A stretch of DNA of 43,896 bases from Bacteroidota bacterium (GCA_029262835.1 JAJCYQ010000075.1:1-43896); one strand, 5' to 3'; shown: positions 14,249 to 22,966, counted from the first letter of the stretch. Numbers and translations are program-made. The notes: a model not told the origin generated them from the sequence alone.

Positions 14249-15541
14249 CTAGTGTCCGTGTCCGGCACTCATTTCGCTCTTCTGAAGCTGTGACTTGAGC
14301 GCAAAACCACCGGACGCGACGTACACCTCGCCAGCAGTCAGTCCACCCCTGATTGCCACCTGATCGCTGTTCTCCGTACCCACCAACACCGGGCGAGGCA
14401 CGAATCCATCCGCTTCCTGCACAAAGACTACAGTATTGTCGTCAATGGTCTGAAGGGCTGATTTTGGTATTACGATGGAAACGTCCGTTGCATCGATGGC
14501 TATTGACCCGTTGACAAACATGCCGGGCCTCCATTTTCTCTCCGGATTCTGAAGTACGACCCGGGCCAGCGCGGTCCGGGTATCTTCACCGACAATCGGC
14601 CGGACGTAGGAAATGGTACCCCGGTCCGTGATGTTGCCGGAAGAAACAAGGACGGTCTGGCCCTCCTGGATGAGCCCCATGTCTTCCTGATAGATGGAGA
14701 AATCAGCCCAGACGGACGAAAGGTCTGCCACCTCAAAGGCATCCGCATCCGCTTCCAGGGCCTCTCCCTGGGTGATGTGTTTTTCAATCACCGTGCCGTC
14801 GAACGGAGCAGCGAGCGGGTAGCGGGTCAGCGAGGCTTCGGGTTCGGCTGGAAGCTGATCTATGTAGCTTTCAGAGAGGCCGAGCGCGTGCAGTTTCTGT
14901 GCAGCAGATCGTTGTGCAATTCGGGTTTCGGCGAGTGCCTGTTTGGTTTCCAGGTACTCCTGCTCTGATGAGATCTTCTTCTCGAACAGACGTTCTTCAC
15001 GCTTGAAGTTGGCGAGCGCCAAATCGACGCGCTCAATGGAAGCCAGATATTCCGACTTCAGGTCGGCCAGTTCTCGACTCTCCAGAACAGCCATCGTCTC
15101 ACCAGCCCGGACCAACTGTCCGAGTGTTGCCCGCACAGACTCGACAACACCTGTGACGCGTGGTGTTACGTGTGCATACCGGTCTTCATTCACCCTGATC
15201 TCTCCCGGATAGGTCTTCTCGATGTGCATTTCGCCAGGTCCTGCCGTACGCAGCTCAACGCCGAACTCTTCCAGTTCGGAGGACACCAGTCTGACAATGT
15301 CCTCCTCTTCTCCCTCCTCGTGCTCCTCCTCTCCAGCGTGCTCCTCGGCTTCCGCGTGTTCCGCATCGGCCGAAGCGGGCAGACGGCTATCTCCATCCGG
15401 GAGAATCCAGAAAATTGCGACGGCGAGCAGCAGGACAAGGATGAGGCTGCCAGCGAGTACGCCACGCATGCGGCGCGAATTGGATGCGTTATGGTCTTTC
15501 TTCATCATCGTATTCATCTTGTGAAATTGGTTCTTCAACAC
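14249..15541 (-). CDS. HME-RND periplasmic adaptor (CzcB/CusB family)
   Basis: A 430-residue membrane-fusion protein. After a basic N-terminus and one membrane anchor (GVLAGSLILVLLLAVAIFWILP) comes a stretch of about 30 residues very rich in His, Glu and Asp (AEHAEAEEHAGEEEHEEGEEED), which could bind metal. The rest has the lipoyl-like domain and coiled coil (LKSEYLASIERVDLALANFKREERLFEKK) and the C-terminal beta domains; it ends in HGH. The furthest start is a GTG at 15541, just past the CzcC stop; ATG codons at 15517 and 15508 are alternatives. CusB-like adaptors pass metal from periplasmic carriers to the pump. Confidence 0.9.
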   Translation of the reverse strand: MLKNQFHKMNTMMKKDHNASNSRRMRGVLAGSLILVLLLAVAIFWILPDGDSRLPASADAEHAEAEEHAGEEEHEEGEEEDIVRLVSSELEEFGVELRTAGPGEMHIEKTYPGEIRVNEDRYAHVTPRVTGVVESVRATLGQLVRAGETMAVLESRELADLKSEYLASIERVDLALANFKREERLFEKKISSEQEYLETKQALAETRIAQRSAAQKLHALGLSESYIDQLPAEPEASLTRYPLAAPFDGTVIEKHITQGEALEADADAFEVADLSSVWADFSIYQEDMGLIQEGQTVLVSSGNITDRGTISYVRPIVGEDTRTALARVVLQNPERKWRPGMFVNGSIAIDATDVSIVIPKSALQTIDDNTVVFVQEADGFVPRPVLVGTENSDQVAIRGGLTAGEVYVASGGFALKSQLQKSEMSAGHGH

Positions 15542-15545
15542 GTTT

Positions 15546-16898
15546 TTACAGCGAACTCAGCGGCGTACCGATGAGGCGTTCGACTTCGGCGCGTGCCTGA
15601 TGGTAGGTCTGCGCCGCTTCTACGTATTGATTGGTTGCTTCGAACAGGGTTCGTTGGGCATCGAGGACCGTCAGCAGGTCAAATTTGCCCTCGCGATAAC
15701 CCTCTTCGGTTGCTGCAAATGTCTCTGTGGCGGCTGGAAGCACGTCTTCATCGAGTGTCGTCGCGGCGTCGTAAGCCGCGGCCAACGTCTCATACGCCGA
15801 CGCCAATTGACGCTGCACCTCCAGTCGGGCAGCTCTTTCTTCGGCCTCGACCTGTTGAATGCGGAAGCGTGCTTCCTGGATGGTTCCCTGGTTTCGGTTG
15901 AAGAGCGGCAGCGGGATGGAGATGCCAGCGCGGAAGCCGGTTTCTCCCAACTCGTTCACCCGTTTGGCCCCAGCGCTCAGCGTCGGATCGGGAATACGCT
16001 CTGCCTGTGCCAGATCGAGGTCGGCCTGGCGCAGTGCCATCTCGGTGGCGAATCGGGCCACATCTGGATTGCGGTCAATGAGATCGGCTACAGACTGCAG
16101 CGCGGGTACAGGAAGGATCTTGCCGAATGCGCCGGAGACCCGCTCGAAGTCCGGGTCCGGGTCTCCCCACAGACTGCCCAGGTTCTTGCGCGCAGCGGTC
16201 AGCTGGCGTGCGGCCCGTCCACGGGCAATCTCGGCATTGGCTCGGACGACTCCAGCGCGCGTGGCCTCAAGCGGTGAAACTTTGCCAGCCTCGGCCCGGT
16301 CGGCGACCGTTTGTGCAAAACGCCGTGCGAGGGCCAACAGGTTGTCTGCGAGTTGCAGACGCTCCTGCGCGGCCAGAACTTCGGCGAATCGTTGCGCAGT
16401 AGCCGTGAACACATCAAGACGAACGGTTTCGTAATTCCAACCTGCAAGGTCACGCTCCCGGGCCGCGACGCGTCGGCGCGCACCGACATCACCACCGAGC
16501 GGAAGAAGCTGACTCAGACCGAATCCGACCTCGGCAACGTCTGTGCCTGACAATTGGTCGGGGCCACCGAAATCCTCCATATCGCCCCCAATCTCCGGAT
16601 TGGGCCAGAGGCTGGCCTGCAGCGTGCGCGCCTCGCGGGCCCGGACTTCCCATCCAAACACCTGCAGGTCGGGATTGTCGAGAAGGGTGAGCGCAAGCGC
16701 CTCACGCAGGGACAGGTCCGCCGAGGGAGTTCGATTATCGGGTAACTCCTCAGCTTTGGGCGAAAGAGGCGGCCGGTAGGTGGGCACGTCGTTTCCGAGT
16801 GGGCGGAGTTCAGGAAATGCCGTATTGCGGGATGCCGTGCAACCGGACAGGCCCATCAGGAGCACCAATACCAATGGTGCAGATAGAAGAAACTTCAT
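15546..16898 (-). CDS. Outer-membrane efflux protein (CzcC/TolC family), lipoprotein
   Basis: A 450-residue outer-membrane factor. The N-terminus has a lipoprotein signal with lipobox LSGC (LVLLMGLSGCTAS), normal for RND outer-membrane factors. Two OEP repeats follow: LSLREALALTLLDNPDLQVFGWEVRAREAR and, later, RIPDPTLSAGAKRVNELGETGFRAGISIPLPLFNRNQG, both TolC-family landmarks. The trimer would form the exit duct for the CzcBA complex. It is followed by czcB after a gap of a few bases and preceded, 188 bases upstream, by the Cys/His-rich gene. The 188-base gap (16899-17086) has no gene I can support. Confidence 0.92.
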   Translation of the reverse strand: MKFLLSAPLVLVLLMGLSGCTASRNTAFPELRPLGNDVPTYRPPLSPKAEELPDNRTPSADLSLREALALTLLDNPDLQVFGWEVRAREARTLQASLWPNPEIGGDMEDFGGPDQLSGTDVAEVGFGLSQLLPLGGDVGARRRVAARERDLAGWNYETVRLDVFTATAQRFAEVLAAQERLQLADNLLALARRFAQTVADRAEAGKVSPLEATRAGVVRANAEIARGRAARQLTAARKNLGSLWGDPDPDFERVSGAFGKILPVPALQSVADLIDRNPDVARFATEMALRQADLDLAQAERIPDPTLSAGAKRVNELGETGFRAGISIPLPLFNRNQGTIQEARFRIQQVEAEERAARLEVQRQLASAYETLAAAYDAATTLDEDVLPAATETFAATEEGYREGKFDLLTVLDAQRTLFEATNQYVEAAQTYHQARAEVERLIGTPLSSL

Positions 16899-17086
16899 GT
16901 ATTAACTCCAGAATCGTGATTCTCAGGCTGGGCAGTGCACGCGATTCAGCGTGGGTGCGCAGCAGACCAGATCCAGGGACATACCTCGCCACGAAGGGAG
17001 GGCGTCTCTGGTAAACCAACGTGACACGAACGGCCGTCCCGAATGAAACGGGCGTCAGCGTACGTGCCGGGCAATCCTGGAGTGGA

Positions 17087-17539
17087 TCAGAGCAGCAGGA
17101 CTATGCTGCGAATAGAAGGGAGTTCGGACGGAATGAAAGCCGGTGTCTCTGGATAGGAGCCCGCGACCAGGGAATGGTCGTCAGACGGATTCTCTGGCAC
17201 CAACGTCGCAACAACAGGAAGAAGGATCTGCGCGACCGATCCGCTCTCCACCTTGATGGAAGCGCAGTCTACATCGCTGCCTTCCGGGAGCGGCACATCC
17301 GTACATGGGCCGCAGTGGGATGATGCATCCCCTTCATGGATACCGGGACCCTTATCGGATGTGTGCGGCGTGTCACACGTGTCGCCCCCAACAAATTCAG
17401 CAGCAAGATGACCGTCCTGTCCAATGCAGAGTACGCTTCCCACGGAATGTCGACCCAGCGGGAGCAGGACCAGCATTATGGCCATGACCCAGGCAGCCGG
17501 AGCGGCCTTCTGTCTGATAGCGCTGAGCCCTGGGGACAT
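17087..17539 (-). CDS. Exported small Cys/His-rich protein at the head of the metal operon
   Basis: A 150-residue protein with an N-terminal signal peptide (IRQKAAPAAWVMAIMLVLLPLG). The mature part begins SVLCIGQDGHLAAEFVGGDTCDTPH and continues to HCGPCTDVPLPEG. The spacing of five cysteines and several histidines suggests periplasmic metal binding. I have seen the VLC..DGH....E and CG.C.DVPL pattern in small proteins beside metal-efflux operons, but it has no formal name that I can give. The tail of about 60 residues has no clear motif. Being first in the operon suggests a sensor or metal carrier, like CzcI or CzcE; this is inference. A later ATG (17485) would remove the basic signal n-region, so I kept 17539. 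Confidence 0.65.
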   Translation of the reverse strand: MSPGLSAIRQKAAPAAWVMAIMLVLLPLGRHSVGSVLCIGQDGHLAAEFVGGDTCDTPHTSDKGPGIHEGDASSHCGPCTDVPLPEGSDVDCASIKVESGSVAQILLPVVATLVPENPSDDHSLVAGSYPETPAFIPSELPSIRSIVLLL

Positions 17540-17699
17540 GTTTTCAGAAGAGAATCTGACTGTAGATGCGAGACGAGCAGTACCGGGAAACTCACCTGTA
17601 GTTCCTTGAATAACCTTTTCAATCGTAGCCCGCGTAGTTGGGGACCAGACTTCCTATTTTGGGTTGACACGCATGCGCCCATCCGGAGATCGCTCTACC

Positions 17700-19034
17700 A
17701 TGACAACTCGCCGCCAATTCATTCGCCGCGCCGGCCTGGGTACGGCCGCTGCGCTCGCCCTGCCTCATGCCCTTGGCCGCGCTGCTGCGGCCGGAGTGCC
17801 CGGCGCCCAGACACCTGTTCTGACGCGACCGGAACACGGCGCCCTCCCGCGCCTGGCGCCAGGATCGGCCTACGACGAAGACTACTGGGAAAAGGTCGCG
17901 GCGCAGTACGACATCACAGACAAGGTCACGAATCTCGAAGGAGGCTACTGGGGCATGATGGCGCGGCCTGTTCTCGAGGCGTTTCATAGCAATACCGAGC
18001 GCATCAACCGGGAAAACTCGTACTATGCGCGTACGCGCTTTGACAAAGAAGCCATGGCCATCCGAGAGCGCGTAGCGGCGACGCTCGGCGTCGAGGCAGG
18101 CGAATTGGCCTTTTCAAGGAACGCGACCGAGGCGCTCCAGGCGCTGATTGGCCAGTACAACCGCCTGGAGCCGGGCGAAACGGTGATGTACGCCGACCTC
18201 GACTACCCGGCCATGCAGAACGCCATGAATGCGCTGGCGGCAAGGCGCCGGGCCAGTGTCCGGACGCTCGTCATCCCCGAGCCCGCGGAATCGGCCGGCC
18301 AGATCGTGGATGCCTACAGAGCGGCCCTCGACGCGCATCCAAAAACGCGGCTCCTGCTGCTCACGCACGTCAACAACAAGACGGGACTCGTCCACCCGGT
18401 GCGCGAAATCACAGCCCTCGCGCGTTCGCGCGGCGTGGATGTTATTGTAGATGCGGCGCACTCCTGGGGGCATGTACCTCTCGATGTATCCGGGTTTGGC
18501 GCCGATTATGTGGGACTGAACCTGCACAAATGGATTGGTGCGCCGCTCGGCGTTGGCGCGATGTACATCCGATCGTCAGGCCTGGGCGGAATTGACCGCG
18601 CGCATGGCGACACGGGTAGCCTGGACGCGATTGACAGCCGGCTCCACACGGGCACGATGAACTTCGCGACCATCCTCACCATTCCGGCGGCGCTTGACTT
18701 CCAGGAATCGGTTGGATGGGTGAACAAATTTACACGTATTCGCTACCTGCGCGACCTGTGGGTCCAGGAGGCGCGCAAAATCGAAGGGGTGTACATTCTT
18801 ACACCTGACCATGACGATCTTGTCGGGGCCATCAGCAGTTTTCGCCTGCACGGCGAAGGTGGCGCCGAGGCCAACCGGGCGCTCGTCCGGCGGCTCGTCG
18901 ACGAGTTTGGCGTCTTTACAGTCGCTCGAAGCGGCATCGCGGGTGGCGACTGCGTGCGCGTGACCCCGGCGCTCTATAATCTTCCCCGGGACCTGGAGAA
19001 ACTCGTCGGCGCACTGCGGGAGGTGGCGGCGTGA
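17700..19034 (+). CDS. Tat-exported aminotransferase class V (isopenicillin-N-epimerase-like)
   Basis: A 444-residue PLP enzyme of the class V fold. It begins with a twin-arginine signal, RRQFIRRAGLG followed by AAALALPHALGRAAA, so it is folded in the cytoplasm and exported with its cofactor. The PLP lysine is K277 in NLHKWIGAPLG, and the DAAHSWGH motif supplies the Asp that pairs with the pyridine nitrogen. Tat-exported members related to isopenicillin N epimerase occur in many bacteria, with reactions largely unknown. ATG 17700 is chosen because the Tat motif starts there. It is divergent from the metal operon, with about 160 bases between them, and is followed 22 bases later by the GNAT gene. 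Confidence 0.9.
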   Translation: MTTRRQFIRRAGLGTAAALALPHALGRAAAAGVPGAQTPVLTRPEHGALPRLAPGSAYDEDYWEKVAAQYDITDKVTNLEGGYWGMMARPVLEAFHSNTERINRENSYYARTRFDKEAMAIRERVAATLGVEAGELAFSRNATEALQALIGQYNRLEPGETVMYADLDYPAMQNAMNALAARRRASVRTLVIPEPAESAGQIVDAYRAALDAHPKTRLLLLTHVNNKTGLVHPVREITALARSRGVDVIVDAAHSWGHVPLDVSGFGADYVGLNLHKWIGAPLGVGAMYIRSSGLGGIDRAHGDTGSLDAIDSRLHTGTMNFATILTIPAALDFQESVGWVNKFTRIRYLRDLWVQEARKIEGVYILTPDHDDLVGAISSFRLHGEGGAEANRALVRRLVDEFGVFTVARSGIAGGDCVRVTPALYNLPRDLEKLVGALREVAA

Positions 19035-19056
19035 CGCGTTGGCTGCTGGTGCTGAG

Positions 19057-20085
19057 ATGACGTGCGACTTTCGGCCGTACACGATCGCGGACCGCGCTGC
19101 CTGTCTTGAGCTCTTCGACTCGAACTGCCCGGAGTATTTTGCGCCGTCTGAGCGGCGGGATTACGAGGCGTTCCTGGACACGAAGGCGCATCTGGTCGCG
19201 GAGGCCCATCCGGGCCGCGCCGCGTCCGCTTATACCGTATGCCTTTCCGATGCGCGCGTATGCGGCGCGTACGGGCTGTTATTCGGACCAGGAAACGGCC
19301 GCGCCCGTCTGCGCTGGATCATGATAGACGCCTCGGAGCGTGGCCGCGGCATGGGTACGACCATCATGCACCGCGTGCTTCAACGGCTCGCCGCGTCCAC
19401 GGCGCGCGTGCTCGATATCACGACGAGTCATAAAGCCACGGCCTTCTTCGAGCGGTTCGGGGCCCGGGAAACAGCGCGTATTCCGGATGGATGGGGCGGG
19501 GGCCTTGACCGCGTCGAAATGGAGCTCGGTCCTTTTGGGGCGGACGTACCTTCGGCCCTCGAAACGGCCCGGCTCCATATGCGCGTGGCCCGTGCGGGCG
19601 ATGGGCCTATTGTGCACGAGGCCATCCGCGAATCGATCGTAGAACTGCGCTCGTTCCTGGACGCGCTGCCCTGGGTGGCCCGGGAGCCGACGCTGGAATC
19701 GGCCGAGCGCCATTGTCTTCTTACGCAGTGCCGGTTTTTGGCGCGCACAGAGATGTCCTGGCTGCTTTTCGAGCGGGAAACGGGCTACATGGTGGGCGCC
19801 GCCGGGCTTTACCGACCGGACTGGACCGTGCCAGCCTTTGAAGTTGGGTATTGGTGCCGGACATCGCGAACCGGTAACGGTTTCATGACCGAGGCCGTCG
19901 GCGCTGTGACGAAGTTGGCCGTCGACACGCTCGGCGCCCGGCGCGTCGAGCTCATTACGGACGCGGCCAATCGGGCATCGCGCCGCGTGGCGGAGCGGAC
20001 CGGGTTCGTACATGAGGAGGCGCGCACCCTGGACGAGGGAAGTGAGCCGCGAACTCTGTGCGTGTATGTCCGAGGACACGGTTGA
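19057..20085 (+). CDS. Tandem two-domain GNAT acetyltransferase
   Basis: 342 residues made of two GNAT domains. The first (about 1-165) has the acetyl-CoA loop RGRGMGTTIM in IDASERGRGMG and the ending ATAFFERFGARE. The second (about 178-342) is of the RimJ/RimL type: RVARAGDGPIVHEAIRES, then FEVGYWCRTSRTGNGFMTEAV and ANRASRRVAERTGFVHEEARTL. The second resembles ribosomal-protein or toxin-modifying N-acetyltransferases; the first is closer to small GCN5-like enzymes. Whether both are active is open; each has a recognisable cofactor loop. ATG 19057 starts the domain. It follows the aminotransferase by 22 bases, likely on one transcript. Confidence 0.85.
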   Translation: MTCDFRPYTIADRAACLELFDSNCPEYFAPSERRDYEAFLDTKAHLVAEAHPGRAASAYTVCLSDARVCGAYGLLFGPGNGRARLRWIMIDASERGRGMGTTIMHRVLQRLAASTARVLDITTSHKATAFFERFGARETARIPDGWGGGLDRVEMELGPFGADVPSALETARLHMRVARAGDGPIVHEAIRESIVELRSFLDALPWVAREPTLESAERHCLLTQCRFLARTEMSWLLFERETGYMVGAAGLYRPDWTVPAFEVGYWCRTSRTGNGFMTEAVGAVTKLAVDTLGARRVELITDAANRASRRVAERTGFVHEEARTLDEGSEPRTLCVYVRGHG

Positions 20086-20136
20086 CAATGCCGCATTTGG
20101 CCGCGAGATTGGATCTCTACACCAATCTATGCCGCC

Positions 20137-22575
20137 ATGCGTACGCTGCCGACGACCCTTCTTCTGACGTTTCTTGCTGCCATTGTCCTTGTCGCTGCGC
20201 CGCGCCAGGGAGTCGCCCAGAGCGGCTCTTTCGGCGCGGCGATTGTATTTGACGAGCAGGCGTCCGGGGGCGAATCGCACCTCTTCATTTCCGAGCCCAA
20301 TACCTGGTTCCGGGAGGGATCGGTCTACGTCTATGCCCGGCGCGAAGGTGGCTGGGAGCAGGTGGACCGCATTACGGCGCCGAATGCCGAGCGGGCGGAC
20401 GGGTTTGGCACGGCGCTCGCCAGGTCGGGCTCGACGCTGATCGTGGGCCAGAAAAATGGCCCCCTCCATGTCTTTGAGAATCGGGGAGGCGCGTGGCAGC
20501 AGACAGGCACCGTAAACGGCCCCGGCACTTCTGGCATCGATGCGGGCTGCAACCAGTATGGATACTGCAGCACGGAAGTTGGTCTCACGCTCGCCGCCCA
20601 TGGGGACTGGCTGTTTGTGGGCGCGCCGGGCGCCACGCCGCCCACGCGCCGCGGCGAGGAACCGCCGGTTGAAGGCCCGGGCGAAGTGTACGTTTACCGG
20701 CGCACCGCGAACGGCGCATTCGCGGAGCACCAGCGGCTGCAGGCTGCGGGCCACACCCCGGGCGACCGCTTCGGCGCGCAGATCCACGTTGAAGACGGAC
20801 GCGCACTCATTACGGCGCCGCGTTGGGCCAACGCCGGGGCTGGGGTCGATGCGACGGGGCGCGTCGTGTCGTTTGAGCTCCGCGGCGGCAAATGGGTAGA
20901 GACGGGCGTCCTGCCTTCGGACCCGGAGCCGGCCGCCCACGCAGGCAGCGCGCTCGCCGTGCGCGGCAATGAAGCGTATGTCGGCGCGCCCGGCTGGGAC
21001 GAATCAAAAGGCGCGGTACTGCGCTACCGCCGGGCGGACGCCGATGCCCCCTGGGAGGCGGCCGGGCGTATCGCGCTCGGAAACGGCGTGACGGGTGACC
21101 GCTTCGGGAGCGCCGTCGGACTGCGCGACGGCGACCTCTGGATCGGCGCGCCGACCGAGCGGGGCAATGAAACGGGATCGGTCTATGTCTATGCGGCGGA
21201 GCCGGATGGATCGCTCTCGTACAGCCCCGCGCGCATAGAGCCGGAAGAAACGGTTGAGCGCGACAACTTTGGCGACGGGATCGTGCCCATGGGGGCGGAG
21301 GTGGCTGTCGTCGCGCCAGGCATGCATCACCAGTCAGGAGCCGTGTACGTCTACCCACAAGGCGACGGACCGGGCGCCGCTGCCATGCTCGTCAGCCCGC
21401 CCGATGCGCTTGGCGCCATGCTCGGCGAGAAGCGCGAGTGCGAAGACGGCAGGATCGGCCCCTTCGACTGCAGCGACGTGGAGCTCCTCTCCTTTATTCC
21501 TACCTCTATTCTGCGGGCACCCGAGAACGCACGTGGCGTGCGCACGAACGACAACTGGGGCTGGACGGACCCCGAGACGGGGCGTGAATACGCGCTCGTG
21601 GGCCGGAATGACGGCACGTCGTTTATTGACATCACCGACCCGGTCAACCCGGTGCTCGTCGGGGACTTGCCGAAGCCCTGGGGCACGCCGCCCTCGCAGC
21701 TCTGGCGCGATATCAAGACGTACCGGAACTATGCCTACATCGTCGCCGACGGCGCGGGCGATCACGGCATGCAGGTGTTTGATCTTACGCGGCTGCGGGG
21801 CGTGACCGACATGCCCGCGCTGTTCGAGCCCGACCTGCACTACCGCGGGTTCGGCAGTTCGCACAACGTGATCATCAACGAGGAAAGTGGCTATGCGTAT
21901 GCGGTGGACGGCGGCACGTGCGGTGGCGGACTTTACATGATGAATATCGAGGAGCCGCTCAACCCGGTGTTCGAGGGGTGTGTCAAGGGGGACCGCGGCA
22001 CGCACGATGCCCAGTGTGTGATATACAGAGGGCCGGATACGCGCTACACGGGGCGCGAGATCTGCCTCAATTCGAATGGCGGGCTGTTCGAGATCGCGGA
22101 TGTGACCGACAAGGCCAATCCGGTGACGCTTGCCAAGGCCTCTTCGCCGAACGCGGCGTACATCCACCAGGGGTGGCTGACCGACGATCACCGCTACTTT
22201 TACCAGGATGACGAAGCGGATGTGATCCGCGGAAACGTCGAAACAACGCGTACGCTCATCTGGGACCTCACGAACCTCGAAGATCCCGTGCTGACGACCC
22301 AGTTCATGGGGTCCATGCCCGCGAGCGCGCACAACCTCTACCTCAAGGACGGGTTTGCCTACCAGGCCAACTACCGCTACGGGCTGCATGTGCTGGATAT
22401 TGCCGATCCCGAAAACCCGGTCGAAGTCGGCTATTTCGACACGTCGCCGCACCACGAAGGGCCGGGTTTCAGTGGCGCGTGGAGCACCTATCCGTTCTTC
22501 GAAAGCGGCACGGTCCTCGTTACGAGCCTCCAGGAAGGGCTTTTCGTGCTGAGGAAGAAAGACGTGGAATTCTAG
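20137..22575 (+). CDS. Secreted FG-GAP-like / choice-of-anchor-B family protein
   Basis: 812 residues with a signal peptide (LLLTFLAAIVLVAAPRQGVAQ). Residues about 30-430 hold five or more FG-GAP-like propeller repeats, for example DRFGAQIHVEDGRALITAP and DRFGSAVGLRDGDLWIGAP. Residues about 440-812 are a choice-of-anchor-B region with LVIVD-type repeats (FIDITDPVNPVLVGDLP, LHVLDIADPENPVEVGYF). No C-terminal sorting domain is seen; the chain ends in LRKKDVEF. The anchor-B family occurs mainly in Rhodothermia-like and other marine bacteria, and is thought to be surface-displayed. The role is unknown: a double propeller suits binding of proteins or glycans. It begins 51 bases after the GNAT gene. 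Confidence 0.85.
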   Translation: MRTLPTTLLLTFLAAIVLVAAPRQGVAQSGSFGAAIVFDEQASGGESHLFISEPNTWFREGSVYVYARREGGWEQVDRITAPNAERADGFGTALARSGSTLIVGQKNGPLHVFENRGGAWQQTGTVNGPGTSGIDAGCNQYGYCSTEVGLTLAAHGDWLFVGAPGATPPTRRGEEPPVEGPGEVYVYRRTANGAFAEHQRLQAAGHTPGDRFGAQIHVEDGRALITAPRWANAGAGVDATGRVVSFELRGGKWVETGVLPSDPEPAAHAGSALAVRGNEAYVGAPGWDESKGAVLRYRRADADAPWEAAGRIALGNGVTGDRFGSAVGLRDGDLWIGAPTERGNETGSVYVYAAEPDGSLSYSPARIEPEETVERDNFGDGIVPMGAEVAVVAPGMHHQSGAVYVYPQGDGPGAAAMLVSPPDALGAMLGEKRECEDGRIGPFDCSDVELLSFIPTSILRAPENARGVRTNDNWGWTDPETGREYALVGRNDGTSFIDITDPVNPVLVGDLPKPWGTPPSQLWRDIKTYRNYAYIVADGAGDHGMQVFDLTRLRGVTDMPALFEPDLHYRGFGSSHNVIINEESGYAYAVDGGTCGGGLYMMNIEEPLNPVFEGCVKGDRGTHDAQCVIYRGPDTRYTGREICLNSNGGLFEIADVTDKANPVTLAKASSPNAAYIHQGWLTDDHRYFYQDDEADVIRGNVETTRTLIWDLTNLEDPVLTTQFMGSMPASAHNLYLKDGFAYQANYRYGLHVLDIADPENPVEVGYFDTSPHHEGPGFSGAWSTYPFFESGTVLVTSLQEGLFVLRKKDVEF

Positions 22576-22684
22576 AAGCCCGTTGATATCCCATTACGCA
22601 CCCTGTTGCGGCGGTGCAGGCTGAGCCGTCAACGGCCGGACCGATTCGGCAACGTAATCGTAAAGGACGTTTCCTTAACCCGGT

Positions 22685-22720
22685 TTTACACGTCGATATT
22701 ACTTTACACGTCGATATTAC
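22685..22720 (+). repeat. Perfect 18-bp tandem duplication before the small protein
   Basis: TTTACACGTCGATATTAC occurs twice back to back (22685-22702 and 22703-22720), ending three bases before ATG 22724. It occupies the place of the ribosome binding site and promoter. The rest of the 148-base gap shows no other feature except CCGTTGA/TCAACGG arms too far apart for a convincing terminator. Confidence 0.9.
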
Positions 22721-22723
22721 AAA

Positions 22724-22966
22724 ATGGAAGACGAATTTGAGCTCGAGCAGAGCCCGCTCTGTCAGGAGATGACCGTCGACGGCCATACGATAGATGTCGA
22801 AATCTATCGTGGCGGCGACAGCGACTGGATTCTGGAGGTGGTCGACATCCACGGCACGTCAACAGTCTGGGAGGATCAGTTCAAGACCGACCAGGAGGCA
22901 CTCGACGAACTGAAGACCTGCATCCGCGAGGAGGGGATGGGTGCGCTCGTCGGCGATCCGACATGA
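22724..22966 (+). CDS. Small acidic conserved hypothetical protein
   Basis: An 80-residue, strongly acidic protein: EDEFELEQSPLCQEM, then VDGHTIDVEIYRGGDSDWILEVVD and STVWEDQFKTDQEALDELKTCI. The pattern of beta strands followed by a helix is like small conserved proteins I have seen in Proteobacteria (WILEVVD..G.STVW...F.TD..AL.E), but no function is known to me. It is coupled to the HD-domain gene by an ATGA overlap at 22963. The start is preceded directly by the 18-bp duplication, and no Shine-Dalgarno is evident. Confidence 0.7.
   Translation: MEDEFELEQSPLCQEMTVDGHTIDVEIYRGGDSDWILEVVDIHGTSTVWEDQFKTDQEALDELKTCIREEGMGALVGDPT

Noticed and set aside
19279-20940. A 553-codon open frame on the minus strand opposite the GNAT and anchor-B genes
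   Set aside because: It is antisense to two clear genes, is Arg/Pro/Ala-rich with no family pattern, and such frames are common in high-GC coding DNA.
22576-22684. Rho-independent terminator after the anchor-B gene
   Set aside because: The CCGTTGA/TCAACGG arms are too far apart and no T tract follows.
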